The position numbers were made by a program, and so were the translations under genes. 64,000 nt of DNA from Mikania micrantha. Lineage: Eukaryota; Streptophyta; Magnoliopsida; Asterales; Asteraceae. The stretch covers positions 52,887,741 through 52,951,740 of the forward strand of contig CM018689.1 of assembly GCA_009363875.1 (NCBI GenBank), in the 5' to 3' direction. The notes beneath the pieces are model-generated. The model was not told the DNA's origin. It made no database searches and worked only from the letters and a program-made list of their open reading frames with translations. How positions within the stretch are numbered: the stretch's first letter is position 1; each line of letters begins with the position of its first letter. Below, piece by piece: positions 63,163 to 64,000 of the stretch.

Positions 63163-64000
63163 CTAGCCATCACGAGGTGGAGGTGGAGGGGGAGGAGGAT
63201 AATCTTGTGGCTGCGGAACTACAGGGAGCTGGACACCCTCAGCATGAGCATGCCTAAGCTCTATATGCACCTGCCACGAGATCAGATCCTCCAACCGATC
63301 CACTAGTCGCGTCAGCTGCTAGCTGGTATGAGCGAGCCGCTGACTAAGCTCAAGCTGCTGCTGCTGGATCTACGCCTGCTGCTGAATGAGCTGCTGCAGC
63401 ATAGCCTCCACACGAGCAGGAAGCCGCACGGCTCTATATACGCGTTCAGGATGCTGATGTGGCACATCCTGATGCGGCTCCCCCTCGTAATGTGGTGGGG
63501 GTTGCTGCGAGGGCTACTACGGTGGCTGCTGCGGCATAGGGTCCTCATCTCTGTAATGGAGATCATTTGGCCCCGGCTGCCAAATGACCCCCCTCTCGAG
63601 CTAAAATCGAAGCCCGAGCTGTGGGAACTTCTGCACGATACGCATGCCCTGCACCGTCCGTCGATCTAAACGAACAGGATGAAATGCCTCCATACCGGCA
63701 GGCTCCAAATCGATAAGCCTGTTAAAACGAGCAGTACGGGTCACATACACCCCCTGTAGATCAGCCCCCTCTCCTGCCGGTGGTAATATGTGCTAAAATA
63801 CTCCGCCAGACACCGTGCAAGGTTGCACGGTCTCCCACTCAATAAGCAATACAAAAAAAATAAATCCTGAGAAGTGCACCACTCCTGGCTCATGCCACGT
63901 CCTGGAACAGACGAGGCAATGCACCGATGCAAATACCTAATGAGCGGGTCACGATTACGCGTTGCCAATCTGAGGCCACCAAGCACCGACGACGCCGTCG
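63163..64000 (-). pseudogene. Third-ORF protein of a second gypsy element, partial at window end
   Basis: On the minus strand, entering from beyond 64000, the frame gives IRYLHRCIASSVPGR, CTSQDLFFLYCLLSGRP and CNLARCLAEYF. A frameshift near 63748 follows, then VTRTARFNRLIDLEPAGMEAF. The rest (to a natural-looking stop at 63163) is Gln/Pro-rich with LQQLIQQQA and PPPPPPPRDG and has several TAG/TGA stops. The layout parallels 51359-53068 (helical region with an ARCL motif, strand-rich FNRL/FDRL segment, Q/P-rich tail), but the sequence is clearly from another family. Confidence 0.65.

Noticed and set aside
63328..63669. 113-codon plus-strand frame, Leu/Arg-rich
   Set aside because: It is antisense to the Q/P-rich tail of the third-ORF pseudogene; CAG/CTG-rich DNA leaves few stops.

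Overview
This window is nuclear DNA of a flowering plant. It has split genes with GT-AG introns, a light-harvesting chlorophyll a/b protein gene, plant-type F-box genes, a plant two-pore potassium channel, and a dense load of retrotransposons, Helitrons and MITEs. The composition and transposon style (Athila-type gypsy elements, very long LTRs starting TGTCACACC, hAT repeats rich in GGGTCGGG) fit a eudicot with a repeat-rich genome. Asteraceae is my best guess, and it is an inference.

Layout, left to right. 1-3512: nested pieces of two large LTRs, with a TGGGCC-rich and a CGAATG-rich block. 4597-4820: a tRNA-derived SINE. 6184-7500: a small cysteine-rich secretory-pathway gene related to animal SPRING (C12orf49), with an extra C-terminal cysteine domain. 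9130-9550: a hAT-like MITE. 10554-28180: a segmental tandem array of F-box genes. Three copies are intact (11306, 21469, 25225) and two are dead (13670, 23347). Ribosomal protein L18a (eL20) debris is carried along, and the array is interrupted by a solo LTR, a MITE, SINEs and a 4 kb LINE. 28285-34130: a foldback MITE, a SINE fragment, an unclassified 2.2 kb repeat and a Helitron. 35361-37432: a TPK channel gene (+), tail to tail with an LHCB1 gene (37962-38762, -). 39148-44792: minisatellites, Helitrons, a Mutator-like foldback MITE and old repeat debris. 44793-62221: a 17.4 kb Athila-like gypsy retrotransposon on the minus strand, broken by stops and carrying a nested 3.9 kb solo LTR. 62222-64000: the 3' part of another gypsy element that appears to share the right-hand LTR.

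Functionally, only about six genes look alive: the SPRING-like gene, three F-box genes, TPK and LHCB1. The F-box block is a textbook birth-and-death cluster. Because its units are paralogous, the empty site of several insertions can be read directly in the sister copies, which gives exact insertion boundaries and a relative order of events (F-box + L18a duplication, then SINE insertion, then duplication of the A-B pair, then MITE, solo LTR and LINE insertions in single copies).

No CRISPR, operon or prokaryotic feature is present. The most unusual coding object is the SPRING-like protein with a second cysteine domain resembling the C-terminal tail of GlcNAc-transferase V. All homology statements come from motif recognition by eye; no database search was run.
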